Positions 52,747 to 61,084 of a stretch of 64,000 nt of DNA are shown in pieces. Under the pieces are notes generated by a model. That model was not told where the DNA came from, made no database searches, and was given only the letters and a program-made list of their open reading frames with translations. A program made the translations under genes and the position numbers. The DNA is taken from contig MKUJ01000011.1 in the NCBI GenBank assembly GCA_001897755.1, forward strand, positions 32,387 to 96,386, in the 5' to 3' direction. Origin of the DNA: Afipia sp. 64-13 (lineage in GTDB: Bacteria > Pseudomonadota > Alphaproteobacteria > Rhizobiales > Xanthobacteraceae). Numbering within the stretch: position 1 is the stretch's first letter; each line of letters begins with the position of its first letter.

Positions 52747-53157
52747 GCGAAGACATCAGGTTCGTTCATTCTCGCGAAATGCGGACAGGCAGGAGAAACC
52801 ATTCCCGCCTCGCACCGGATCGGGCGCGCGCACGGATTGTGTCGTATGTCGATGGCCGCAGCGAAGCCTTCGGTGTTCCGCCGTGGCCCGGGGCGCCTCC
52901 TGGGCGCACCCCGATGTCCGCCATCCCTGCCGCCCACCGTCTCCCGCCGCGGGCGATCATACCGTCACCGCCGCCGGACCGGCGGCCGATGTGGGCCGGC
53001 GAGAACAAACTTTGTGGAACGGAATTACCCTGTGCCCTATGAACGTCGCAGGCGAATCGGCAAGATCGTCTCTGTCGTCGCGCACCGTTTCGTGACACGG
53101 ACATCCCGATGATCGCCGGTATTGTCCTCGTGTCGCGTTTCTAAACAGATCTTGCCA
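52747..53157. other. Intergenic region, no gene supported
   Basis: 411 bp. Several open frames cross it on both strands but they are Arg/Pro-rich, lack ribosome binding sites and resemble nothing. It contains a GC-rich stretch (52880-53000) with short inverted repeats such as CCGGACCGGCGG. Confidence 0.4.
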
Positions 53158-54420
53158 ATGGCCCTGGACACAGCAAACGACGGAAGAGCGGTGCGGCCGC
53201 TGCTGGCGCTGAACTTCTTCATGGCGGATATGCAGGCCGGGATCGGCCCGTTCCTCGGTGTGTTTCTGCTCGCGCATGGCTGGCAGAGCGGCTGGATCGG
53301 GACGGTGATGACGGTGGGTGGCATCGCGGGCATGCTGATGACGACGCCGGCCGGTGCGCTGATCGATGCCACGCACAGCAAGAAGCTGTTTGTCATCATT
53401 CCCGGCATTTGCACGGTTGCGGCTTCCGGCATCGTGCTGTTGTCGCAGGAGTTCTGGCTGGTGGCGACCTCCCAGGTCGCGACCGCCATTGCGGGCGCCG
53501 CGATCGGCCCGGCCGTCGCGGGCATCACGCTCGGCATCGTGCGCCAGGCCGGCTTCAATCGGCAGAATGGCCGCAATCAAGCCTTCAACCACGCGGGCAA
53601 CATGGTGGGAGCTGCGCTCTCCGGCTTTGTGGGCTGGGTCTATGGCTTCACGGCGGTGTTCTGGCTCGCCGCGCTGTTCGGCGTCTTCTCCATCGTGTCG
53701 GTGCTCATGATCCCGGGCGATGCCATCGACGACGACGCGGCGCGGGGACTCGCGCATGAGCCCGGCGACGGCAAGCACGCCAGGGGGTTGCAGGTGCTGG
53801 TGGAATGCAAGCCGTTATTGATCCTCGCGGCGGCGCTCCTCTTCTTCCATCTCGGAAACGCGGCGATGCTTCCGCTCTACGGGCTCGCCGTCGTCGCCGA
53901 CAAGCAGGCCGATCCGGCCAGCTTCGTCGCCATGACCATCGTGATCGCCCAGGGCGTCATGATCCTGACGTCGCTTGTCGCGATGCGCATGGCTGAGAAG
54001 GAAGGCTACTGGCTGGTTCTGCTGGTCTCGTTCATGGCGCTGCCGGTCCGCGGCGTCATCGCGGCATGGCTTTTGAACCGCTGGGGAGTCTATCCGGTGC
54101 AGATCCTTGACGGCGTCGGGGCGGGCCTGCAGAGCGTCGCGGTGCCGGGTCTGGTCGCGCGCATCCTTGACGGTACCGGGCGCATCAATGCGGGCCAGGG
54201 TGCGGTCATGACCGTTCAAGGCGTTGGCGCGTCGCTCAGCCCGGCCATCGGTGGCTGGATCGCACAGGAACTCGGCTACGGGCCGATGTTCCTTATCCTC
54301 GGGGCGTTCGCGGCGGTGTCGGTCGCGCTCTGGATCGTGTTCGCATCCCTGCTCAAGCCCGCCTGCGCGATCAAACCTCAGTCTAACGAAACAGCCTCGC
54401 CGGCGGCAGGGATTGCTTGA
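53158..54420 (+). CDS. MFS transporter
   Basis: 420-aa major facilitator with about 12 helices: RPLLALNFFMADMQAGIGPF in helix 1, GMLMTTPAGALIDATHSKK with the loop 2-3 A motif, and an internal loop near 200. Start at MALDTANDG; an earlier ATG 12 codons upstream is possible. Its stop overlaps the next gene's ATG (TGATG), so the two membrane proteins are translationally coupled. Substrate unknown. Confidence 0.88.
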   Translation: MALDTANDGRAVRPLLALNFFMADMQAGIGPFLGVFLLAHGWQSGWIGTVMTVGGIAGMLMTTPAGALIDATHSKKLFVIIPGICTVAASGIVLLSQEFWLVATSQVATAIAGAAIGPAVAGITLGIVRQAGFNRQNGRNQAFNHAGNMVGAALSGFVGWVYGFTAVFWLAALFGVFSIVSVLMIPGDAIDDDAARGLAHEPGDGKHARGLQVLVECKPLLILAAALLFFHLGNAAMLPLYGLAVVADKQADPASFVAMTIVIAQGVMILTSLVAMRMAEKEGYWLVLLVSFMALPVRGVIAAWLLNRWGVYPVQILDGVGAGLQSVAVPGLVARILDGTGRINAGQGAVMTVQGVGASLSPAIGGWIAQELGYGPMFLILGAFAAVSVALWIVFASLLKPACAIKPQSNETASPAAGIA

Positions 54421-55679
54421 TGCTTGACGCCAACATCGCGACCTGGGGCATCGCAGGTCTTGCCACTTTCGGGGTCATCGCGCGCCCCTGGAATCTGCCG
54501 GAATACATCTGGGCCGTCACCGGCGCCATATTGCTGGTCGCGTTCGACCTCCTGCCGTGGCGGGACGCGATGATGGCCGCGGGGAAAGGCACCGACGTCT
54601 ATTTCTTTCTGGTCGGCATGATGCTGCTCGCCGAGGTTGCACGGAAGGAAGGCCTGTTCGACTGGCTTGCGCAACAGGCGGTCAAACACTCGCGCCGCTC
54701 GGCATCCCGGCTGTTCGCGATCGTCTACGCGGTCGGTACGCTTGTCACCGTCTTCCTGTCGAACGACGCGACTGCCGTCGTTCTGACGCCCGCCGTCTAT
54801 GCCGCAACCCGCGCCGCCAAGGTCGAGCCGTTGCCCTATTTGTTCGCCTGCGCGTTCATCGCCAACGCCGCCAGTTTCGTGCTGCCGATATCGAATCCGG
54901 CCAACCTGGTGGTGTTCGGCGAGCAGATGCCGCCGCTTCTGGAATGGCTTCGGTACTTTGCGTTGCCTTCGGTGGCGGCCATCGCGGCCACCTTTGTCGT
55001 GCTTCGCATCAGCCAGCGCGATTGCCTTCGCGGCAGCATCGACAGCGTAAGCGACCAGGCCGTGATGCTCGCACCGATGGCGGCAGTCGCCGCCGTCGGC
55101 ATCGGCGCGACCGCGGTCGTTTTGCTCGCCTCGTCAGCGCTCGGCATGGATCTCGGCCTGCCGACTTTCGTCTGCGGGGTGGCGGTCGCCGCAATCGTCC
55201 TGCTGGTGACACGTCAGGCCCCGACTGCGATCGCTCGGGATATCTCCTGGTCGGTCCTGCCCCTCGTCGCCGGGTTGTTTATCCTGGTCGAAGGTCTCAA
55301 TCGCACCGGCGTGCTCCCGGCTCTTGCGGAGCAATTGAAGCAAGCCGCCGCTCTTTCGCCGCACGCGACGGCCTGGGAAGCCGGCATCATCACCGCGTTC
55401 GCGTCGAATCTCGTCAACAATTTGCCGATGGGGCTGATCGCGGCAACCACGACGCAAGCCGCGCAATCATCGCTTCATGTCATCGGCGCTGTGCTGATCG
55501 GCGTCGATCTCGGGCCGAATCTTTCGGTCACGGGATCTCTCGCCACGATCCTGTGGCTGATCGCGCTACGCCGCGAGGGCGAGCACGTCGGCGCGCTCCG
55601 CTTTCTCAAGCTGGGCATTCTGGTGATGCCGCCTGCTTTGATCCTGTCATTGCTCGCGCTCGCGTTGACGGCGCCATAA
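54420..55679 (+). CDS. ArsB/NhaD-type (ion transporter superfamily) membrane transporter
   Basis: 419 aa with about 11-12 helices. DVYFFLVGMMLLAEVARKEGLFDWLA and TVFLSNDATAVVLTPAVYAAT (signature with the conserved Asn-Asp) and FIANAASFVLPISNPANLVVFG (second inverted repeat) place it in the arsenite permease/SLC13-like superfamily. No arsR, arsC or arsH lies nearby, so arsenite export is only one option. Coupled to the upstream MFS gene by a one-base overlap. Confidence 0.87.
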   Translation: MLDANIATWGIAGLATFGVIARPWNLPEYIWAVTGAILLVAFDLLPWRDAMMAAGKGTDVYFFLVGMMLLAEVARKEGLFDWLAQQAVKHSRRSASRLFAIVYAVGTLVTVFLSNDATAVVLTPAVYAATRAAKVEPLPYLFACAFIANAASFVLPISNPANLVVFGEQMPPLLEWLRYFALPSVAAIAATFVVLRISQRDCLRGSIDSVSDQAVMLAPMAAVAAVGIGATAVVLLASSALGMDLGLPTFVCGVAVAAIVLLVTRQAPTAIARDISWSVLPLVAGLFILVEGLNRTGVLPALAEQLKQAAALSPHATAWEAGIITAFASNLVNNLPMGLIAATTTQAAQSSLHVIGAVLIGVDLGPNLSVTGSLATILWLIALRREGEHVGALRFLKLGILVMPPALILSLLALALTAP

Positions 55680-55777
55680 CGTCGCCGGATGCTTATGAAT
55701 AAGCAGCCGCAGCGTGCGCTTGCTGATGCGCGGTCTGGTCTATCAACATCGTCGCGGAGTCGGAACGCGCGATCTGT

Positions 55778-56734
55778 CTATGCGGCCAGCCGCGCTTCAT
55801 TGTGAATGATCTCGGCAAATCCCTGCCGCCATGAGGAATAACGCGGCGACCACCCGAGTTCACGTTTGGCCTTCGCGTTCGATCCCGCGCGCGCCTGCGT
55901 CATCATGACGACGATATGCTCTCCGGCGGCGAGACGGCCAAGCCACGCCGGCACGTGGAACGGCGGTTTGGCACCGAGCATGGCAGCAAGCGCGGGGAGC
56001 CAGTCATGCACCGGCGCGGGATCGTCGTCGACGATATTGTAGATGCCGCGGCCTTGCTCGACTGCGAGGACAGTCGCCGCCGCTGCGTCGTCGATATGCA
56101 GGAACGACCACCACGCCGTGCCGCCGCCGATCAACGGCATACGGCGCTTGCGAATCTGCTCGATCATGGGCGGATCGAACACGCCGGTGCCGGGGCCATA
56201 GAAACCGCCATAGCGTAAGGCGACGCCCGCTACTCCCGGCGCCGTCGTAACCGCGTGTTCGAGATGGCGGATGGCGTCGAGCGTGCCACGGAATTCCTGC
56301 GGCGGGTTCGGGTCGAGCGGATCGTCCTCGGTCTTCACATGTCCGCCGTCCCGTGCATAAGGCCATCCGCAGAAGCTCTGCGCGACCATCCGCTTCGCGC
56401 CGCAGGCGCGCGCGGCCGCAAGCAGATAGTCGGTTCCGGTGGTGCGCAGCCGATTGCTGCTGGCGAAGGCGTGATCGAATTTGCGCAAATCCAAAGCACC
56501 TTTCAAATCCGTCAACTGATGCACGATCACATCCGGGCGTGCGGCGGCGACGGCAGCGTGAATGGCGCTTTCATCGAGCGCGTTCGCGACGACCGGTTCG
56601 GCGCCGAGTTCCCGCAGAAGGCCGGTCTTCGCCGGCGTTCGCGTTAATCCGACCACGATATGCCCGTTGCGGATGAGGCGCGGAACCAGACTGCGTCCAA
56701 CGGCGCCCGTCGCGCCTGCAACGAAAATGCGCAT
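55778..56734 (-). CDS. NAD-dependent epimerase/dehydratase family protein
   Basis: 318-aa extended SDR. MRIFVAGATGAVGRSLVPRLI is the cofactor motif; the YGGFYGPGTGVFD and YNIVDDDPAPVHDW blocks follow. The classical catalytic Tyr-x3-Lys is replaced by SFCGWPYARDGG, as in atypical members. GAGG precedes the ATG. It is divergent from the remnant TetR gene, whose intact form may once have controlled it. Confidence 0.88.
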   Translation of the reverse strand: MRIFVAGATGAVGRSLVPRLIRNGHIVVGLTRTPAKTGLLRELGAEPVVANALDESAIHAAVAAARPDVIVHQLTDLKGALDLRKFDHAFASSNRLRTTGTDYLLAAARACGAKRMVAQSFCGWPYARDGGHVKTEDDPLDPNPPQEFRGTLDAIRHLEHAVTTAPGVAGVALRYGGFYGPGTGVFDPPMIEQIRKRRMPLIGGGTAWWSFLHIDDAAAATVLAVEQGRGIYNIVDDDPAPVHDWLPALAAMLGAKPPFHVPAWLGRLAAGEHIVVMMTQARAGSNAKAKRELGWSPRYSSWRQGFAEIIHNEARLAA

Positions 56735-56814
56735 GGCGTTACCTCGCGGCGTAATAAGCTGCTTAGAGTGGGTTAGTATCGATCGCGGCGAGTTCAAGGG
56801 GGCGCAAGCGACTT

Positions 56815-57087
56815 CGGGCGGAACAACGACGAGCCAGATTATCGAGGCGGTCATATCGTTCTTGCGCGCGACGGCTATGACGCTACGAAAATGGACGATA
56901 TCGCGATGAATACGCGGATCACAAAGCCGCTACTCTGCGATTATTTCCTCGAAGCAGGCGTTGTTTCTTGCGGTGTTTCCATCGATCCGAGACGGCGCTG
57001 ATCGCCAGTGGCCGGATCGAGCCGCGAAGAGATCGTTGACATCGTTCTGGATGTTGCGTGGCTGCTAGCGCGGCGACAGACACGCTG
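56815..57087 (+). pseudogene. Degraded TetR-family regulator
   Basis: TetR N-terminal similarity is spread over several frames. IIEAVISFLR is followed after a shift by RDGYDATKMDDIAMNTRITKP, then after another shift by SKQALFLAVF, then ALIASGRIEPR and EEIVDIVLDVAWLLARR. The order matches a TetR helix-turn-helix and the next helices. At least three frameshifts and loss of the C-terminal half make it non-functional. It lies just upstream of and divergent from the epimerase gene. Confidence 0.72.
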
Positions 57088-57184
57088 ACCGCGTTGCCGT
57101 TCAAGCGGTCGCCGCGTCGGCCGTTGCTTGATCAGTCGGGTCGGAGCACTTGCTGACAGGCCGCGAAACCCGGCGGAGGTCATG

Positions 57185-57859
57185 ATGCAATTGCTCATGC
57201 GTACGCTCAAGACGACCATCATTGGTGTGATCGTCTTTTGCTGTCTCATCTTCGTCCCGGCCGGCACTTTGGCTTACTGGCAAGGATGGATGTTTATCGC
57301 CGTCTTCGGCATATCGACCGCCCTCATCGGCCTTTACCTCGCATTGGCGAACCCCGTGCTGCTTGAGCGGCGCGTCAAGGTCGGGCCGGCGGCGGAGACC
57401 AGGCCGGTCCAGAAAATCATCATCACGGTCTCTTTCGCGGTGTTCTGCCTGATGCTGATCGTCTCGGTGCTCGACCATCGCTTCGGCTGGTCACACGTTC
57501 CGACCTGGCTTTCGGTCGTCGGAGACGCGCTTGTTGTGCTGGGGCTGATGATTGACCTTCGCGTCTTTCGCGAAAACAGCTACGGCGCATCCACCATCGA
57601 GACGATGGCGGGACAGAAGGTCGTTAGCACCGGTCCCTACGCCGTGGTCCGCCACCCGATGTATGCCGGCGTTCTCGTCATGATGCTTGGAACGCCGCTT
57701 GCGCTCGGCTCCCGATGGGGCATCTTGCTCGCAATCGCCACCGTTCCGATCCTGATGTTGCGCATTCTCGACGAGGAAAGAATGCTGCGTCATGAACTGG
57801 AGGGCTACGAGAGCTATGTGCGAGATGTGCGCTATCGGCTGCTGCCGGGCCTCTGGTAA
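57185..57859 (+). CDS. Isoprenylcysteine carboxyl methyltransferase (ICMT/PEMT) family membrane protein
   Basis: 224 aa with about five helices. VVSTGPYAVVRHPMYAGVLVMMLGTPLALGS is the SAM/lipid-binding signature of the ICMT/PEMT fold, and ILDEERMLRHELEGYESYVRDVRYRLLPGLW is the conserved C-terminus. The second of two adjacent ATGs is preferred because GGAGG lies five bases before it. Substrate of the bacterial members is generally unknown. Confidence 0.87.
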   Translation: MQLLMRTLKTTIIGVIVFCCLIFVPAGTLAYWQGWMFIAVFGISTALIGLYLALANPVLLERRVKVGPAAETRPVQKIIITVSFAVFCLMLIVSVLDHRFGWSHVPTWLSVVGDALVVLGLMIDLRVFRENSYGASTIETMAGQKVVSTGPYAVVRHPMYAGVLVMMLGTPLALGSRWGILLAIATVPILMLRILDEERMLRHELEGYESYVRDVRYRLLPGLW

Positions 57860-57940
57860 TGAGGCCGTCCTTCGAAAGGCACAGGGCCCAGTCGAAACAG
57901 CGGTCGGAGCCCCGAAGCTTGAAGACATCATCCGCCACCG

Positions 57941-58033
57941 GAAGCGATTCGATTTTTTTCGCCGCCAATCGCTGCGGTTTCTACGGACGTAGTTTGGTGG
58001 CTTTAGAAGTGCATCGGAGGTATTTGGCGCACC
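57941..58033. repeat. Left boundary repeat of the tRNA-Arg island (attL-like)
   Basis: Imperfect copy of the DNA at 63800-63938: AAGCGATTCGA, CCGCC, GTTTCTACG, GTTTGG-GGCT and finally the identical 15-bp GGTATTTGGCGCACC (58019-58033). The core contains the last nine bases (GGTGCGCCA on the minus strand) of the tRNA-Arg gene at the window's right edge, as expected for a site-specific integration footprint. Confidence 0.6.
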
Positions 58034-58280
58034 GCACCGGGTGAAGATGATAGTTATGTTTACGCCATAGCCCTCTAAATTCGCCTTCGTCGAAGGGCCT
58101 TAAACCCTTTGAAATTGTAGAAGATTCTTGCACGCCATCGCCAAAGCGGCTTCGTTGGCCTACATCAACGGCTTAGCTGCGAGATCGGGTCGCCGCGCAG
58201 GCCGGGTGTCAAGGCCAGCAAACGATCTGACGGATTCATCGCTACGCCCAGGGCGGCTTGATACAAAGCCGAATGTACGG

Positions 58281-58310
58281 TTGACGTAAATCGTCATAGC
58301 CTGCTATCTT
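58281..58310 (+). promoter_or_regulatory. Promoter and operator of higBA
   Basis: TTGACG (58281) and TATCTT (58305) are 18 bp apart and predict transcription starting at or within a base or two of the higB ATG, i.e. a leaderless mRNA. A perfect inverted repeat TGACG-TAAAT-CGTCA (58282-58296) overlaps the -35 box and spacer and is a good candidate HigA operator. Confidence 0.6.
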
Positions 58311-58316
58311 AATCGT

Positions 58317-58601
58317 ATGATTTTGAGCTTCCGCGACAAACGGACCCAAGCCTTCGCCGATGGCACGTTCGTCAGGGAGTTTCAGAGTTTCGACCGGCAG
58401 GCGTGGAAGCGCCTTGAAATTCTGGAGGCGGCGACGAGCCTCGACGATTTGCGCGGCTTGCCGAGCAACCGTCTGGAGGCGCTTCGCGGCGACAGACGCG
58501 GCCAATACAGCATCCGCATCAATTCCCAATGGCGGATTTGCTTCGAGTGGCCGCAGGGCGCTGCCGGACCATCGGAGGTCGAGATTGTAGATTATCACTA
58601 G
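58317..58601 (+). CDS. higB: RelE/ParE-superfamily toxin HigB
   Basis: 94-aa mRNA-interferase-type toxin. It starts MILSFRDKRTQAFADGTFV, and the core AWKRLEILEAATSLDDLRGLP, RLEALRGDRRGQYSIRIN and QWRICFEWPQG matches the HigB subfamily. The toxin-first order (toxin then antitoxin, 16 bp apart) is typical of higBA. Family role: ribosome-dependent mRNA cleavage, held in check by HigA. Confidence 0.93.
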   Translation: MILSFRDKRTQAFADGTFVREFQSFDRQAWKRLEILEAATSLDDLRGLPSNRLEALRGDRRGQYSIRINSQWRICFEWPQGAAGPSEVEIVDYH

Positions 58602-58617
58602 ATGAGGCGAGAAAGCT

Positions 58618-58923
58618 ATGGCGCGGCCCCCCATCCATCCCGGCGAAATCCTCGCCGACGAATTGCAGGAGATCGGCGTGACGCCAACCGAGCTGGCGCG
58701 CCAGATAAATGTGCCCGCCAACCGGGTAACGCAGATCATTCACGGCCGGCGCGGCATCACCGGAGATACCGCTCTGCGCCTCGGCCACTGGTTCGGCAAC
58801 ACCGCACAGTTCTGGCTCAACCTCCAAAGCGCCTTTGACATCCGTGTCGCGCAGGAGAAGGCCGGCCGCGAGATCGCCGGGCTGCCCATCCGGCCCGAAG
58901 CGGCTGGCGCGAACGCGCCATAA
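58618..58923 (+). CDS. higA: HigA antitoxin, XRE-type
   Basis: 101-aa helix-turn-helix antitoxin. PPIHPGEILADELQEIGVTP is the diagnostic N-terminus, and the HTH is LARQINVPANRVTQIIHGRRGIT, followed by GHWFGNTAQFWLNLQ. It neutralises HigB and presumably represses the operon through the dyad upstream of higB. The GHKL gene starts 30 bp downstream, so it may be part of the same transcript. Confidence 0.94.
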   Translation: MARPPIHPGEILADELQEIGVTPTELARQINVPANRVTQIIHGRRGITGDTALRLGHWFGNTAQFWLNLQSAFDIRVAQEKAGREIAGLPIRPEAAGANAP

Positions 58924-58953
58924 AGCCATAAGGCGGCAGGTTGGGGGGAAGAA

Positions 58954-59340
58954 ATGGAAGAGATCAAGGTCGAAGTCAGGCCCGATTTTCTGGAACGGCA
59001 GGCGAAGGCTCAGCCGATCCAGGCTCTGGCCGAACTGATCTGGAATGGACTCGACGCCGATGCGACCACCGTCAATGTCGAGATCGAAAATGACGCTCTT
59101 GGCGGCATGTCCAAAATCGTCGTGACGGACAACGGGCACGGCATGCCGCGCGCCGATGCCCCGCAGCTTTTTCAGAACTTGGGCGGCTCCTGGAAACGGC
59201 AACGGCCCGGCACGCTCAACCTTAACCGCATGCTTCACGGCCAGGAGGCAGAGGTCGCTTCAAAGCTTTTGCGCTTGGAAACGTCGTTGATTGGAAAGTC
59301 GTCTATGACAACGGCGGCACGCTATCCCGCTACGATATAG
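58954..59340 (+). CDS. GHKL (HSP90-like) ATPase, N-terminal fragment of a frameshifted gene
   Basis: 128-aa frame preceded by a strong GGGGGAAG site. The first 90 residues show GHKL ATPase motifs: ALAELIWNGLDADAT (Mg-binding Asn box) and KIVVTDNGHGMPRAD (ATP-binding DxGxG). The family continues with a Gly-rich lid, but here the frame shifts at 59247-59248, where one G appears to be missing. In the next frame the expected GRGRFKAFALGNVVDWKV follows. The last 30 residues of this frame are therefore out-of-frame. The intact protein would run to 60986. Confidence 0.75.
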   Translation: MEEIKVEVRPDFLERQAKAQPIQALAELIWNGLDADATTVNVEIENDALGGMSKIVVTDNGHGMPRADAPQLFQNLGGSWKRQRPGTLNLNRMLHGQEAEVASKLLRLETSLIGKSSMTTAARYPATI

Positions 59341-59342
59341 CC

Positions 59343-60986
59343 GTGCTTGAACGTGAGATCGAGCGCGTCCGCATTTCCGACGAACAGCCCGCACCCGGCG
59401 CGGCGCGAGGCGTGACGGTTGTCATTTCAGAACTAAAAAGACAATTCTCGTCGCTCAAGCCCGAGAACGCTGTCCAAGAGCTGTCGGAAATTTTCGCTAT
59501 CTACCTCAAGGACTACCGCAACGTTAGCATTGCTATCGGCAACGAAAGGATCGACCCGAGCCTTGCCATCGCCGGCACATGGGAATTTGACCTGACACCT
59601 ATTCTCGACGAGCAAGACGCACCGCACAGCGTCGTTCTCGAAGTCATCGAATGGCGCAGGCAGACCCGCCGCACCTTGTATCTATGTAGTGAGCAGGGAT
59701 TTCCTCTCTCGCAGGTTGAGACGCGCTTTCACGTTGGGGATTTCCATTTTTCCGCTTACTTGAAATCCAGCTTCATTCGCGACCTGCATCGCGACGGCCG
59801 GCTTGACCTCGCGGAAATGGTTCCTGCCCTAGCGAATGCCATCGAAGAAGCCCGCGACAAGATCAAGGAACTGTTCCGGTCGCGCGCGGCGGAGCGGGCG
59901 CGGATCGTCGTCGATCAGTGGAAGGAAAAGAAAATCTATCCCTACGAAGGGGATGCCGCCACGCCGCTCGAAACGGCAGAGCGCCAGATTTTCGACATCG
60001 TCGCTGTCACCGTCCAGGACGCATCGCCCGATTTTCGCGAGACGCCTCCCAAACAAGCCGCCCTGCATCTGCGGTTGCTGCGCCACGCTATTGAGCGAAG
60101 TCCCACCGAGTTACAGCGCATTCTCGATGAGGTCCTGAAGCTGCCTAAACGCAAGCAGAAGGAGCTTGCGGACCTTCTCGACGAAACCGACCTCTCTGGC
60201 ATCATCAGTGCGGCGACGCTGGTTGCCGATCGCCTCAAATTCCTGGAGGCGCTACGCTTCATCCTGTTCGACTATGAGGCTCGCCAAAAACTCCGGGAAC
60301 GCTCGCAGCTTCACAAAATTTTGGAGCAAAACACCTGGATATTCGGTGAAGAGTACAATCTATGGGCCAGCGACAAGGACCTGACGACGGTCCTGAAAAC
60401 GCATCGGGAGAAGCTTGATCCCGACCTGGTGATTGATGACCCCGTCAAGGTCATCAACAAGACGCGCGGTATTGTCGATCTCATGTTGTCCCGCGCGCAG
60501 CGTCGCCATCGTCATAACGACCTGGAGCACCTCGTCATTGAGTTGAAGGCTCCCAAGGTGACGATCAACGCCGCCCACTTGATGCAGATCGAGGGATACG
60601 CCCTCGCGGTCGAGGAAGACCCGCGCTTCAATAGGGTCGATGGTCTGCGTTGGCACTTCTGGCTCGTATCGGACGAATACAACAAGGAGGTGGAAGCCCG
60701 CATCCGCAACGGCCCGGACCCGCAGCGGCGACTGATCCAGAAGGGCGCGCGCGTGTCGGTCGGCGTGAAGACATGGGGAGAAATTCTGGAAGAGAACAAC
60801 GCACGCCTCCAGTTTGTGAAAGAGAAACTGGAACACCGCGTCGATGAGGGGCAGGCGCTTGCATATTTGCAGGAGCGTCATCGGGAATTCCTAGAGGGAA
60901 TCCTGATTGAAGGCGAGGACGATGGCGACGCTACACCCGGTGCAGACGCGAAAGAGCCGGCGACAGACGAGGCAGGGAACGCGTGA
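59343..60986 (+). CDS. C-terminal part of the GHKL protein with PD-(D/E)XK (Shedu/DUF4263-like) nuclease domain
   Basis: 547-aa frame continuing the GHKL protein after the frameshift; similarity begins upstream of its GTG. The middle is a helical linker (ANAIEEARDKIKELFRSRAAE, LPKRKQKELADLLDE). The C-terminus carries LHKILEQNTWIFGEEYN, then KLDPDLVID, RGIVDLMLS and LEHLVIELKAPK. This is the D...ExK pattern of a restriction-endonuclease fold like that of Shedu SduA. The acidic tail ends DATPGADAKEPATDE. Together with 58954-59340 it would give a 677-aa ATPase-nuclease. Confidence 0.8.
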   Translation: MLEREIERVRISDEQPAPGAARGVTVVISELKRQFSSLKPENAVQELSEIFAIYLKDYRNVSIAIGNERIDPSLAIAGTWEFDLTPILDEQDAPHSVVLEVIEWRRQTRRTLYLCSEQGFPLSQVETRFHVGDFHFSAYLKSSFIRDLHRDGRLDLAEMVPALANAIEEARDKIKELFRSRAAERARIVVDQWKEKKIYPYEGDAATPLETAERQIFDIVAVTVQDASPDFRETPPKQAALHLRLLRHAIERSPTELQRILDEVLKLPKRKQKELADLLDETDLSGIISAATLVADRLKFLEALRFILFDYEARQKLRERSQLHKILEQNTWIFGEEYNLWASDKDLTTVLKTHREKLDPDLVIDDPVKVINKTRGIVDLMLSRAQRRHRHNDLEHLVIELKAPKVTINAAHLMQIEGYALAVEEDPRFNRVDGLRWHFWLVSDEYNKEVEARIRNGPDPQRRLIQKGARVSVGVKTWGEILEENNARLQFVKEKLEHRVDEGQALAYLQERHREFLEGILIEGEDDGDATPGADAKEPATDEAGNA

Positions 60987-61030
60987 ACGCCGTCGAGATC
61001 GAGGAAGCCGTCATGGCGCTGGCCCGCTGA
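60983..61030 (+). pseudogene. First 15 codons of a lost gene, probably a DNA methyltransferase
   Basis: A GTG overlapping the nuclease stop (GTGA) opens MNAVEIEEAVMALAR followed by a stop. I recall closely similar N-termini (MNAVEIEEAIS..) from class I DNA methyltransferases encoded next to such GHKL proteins. The rest of the gene is absent; the STAND gene begins 54 bp later. The identification rests on memory of that N-terminus. Confidence 0.4.
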
Positions 61031-61084
61031 GCGAAGGACGTATTGATTGAACATCTATTTTGGGCATGGCCTGGGGGCACGAAA

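Noticed and set aside
52694..53112. Overlapping frames in the gap before the MFS gene
   Set aside because: Arg/Pro-rich, mutually overlapping in all frames and without start signals.
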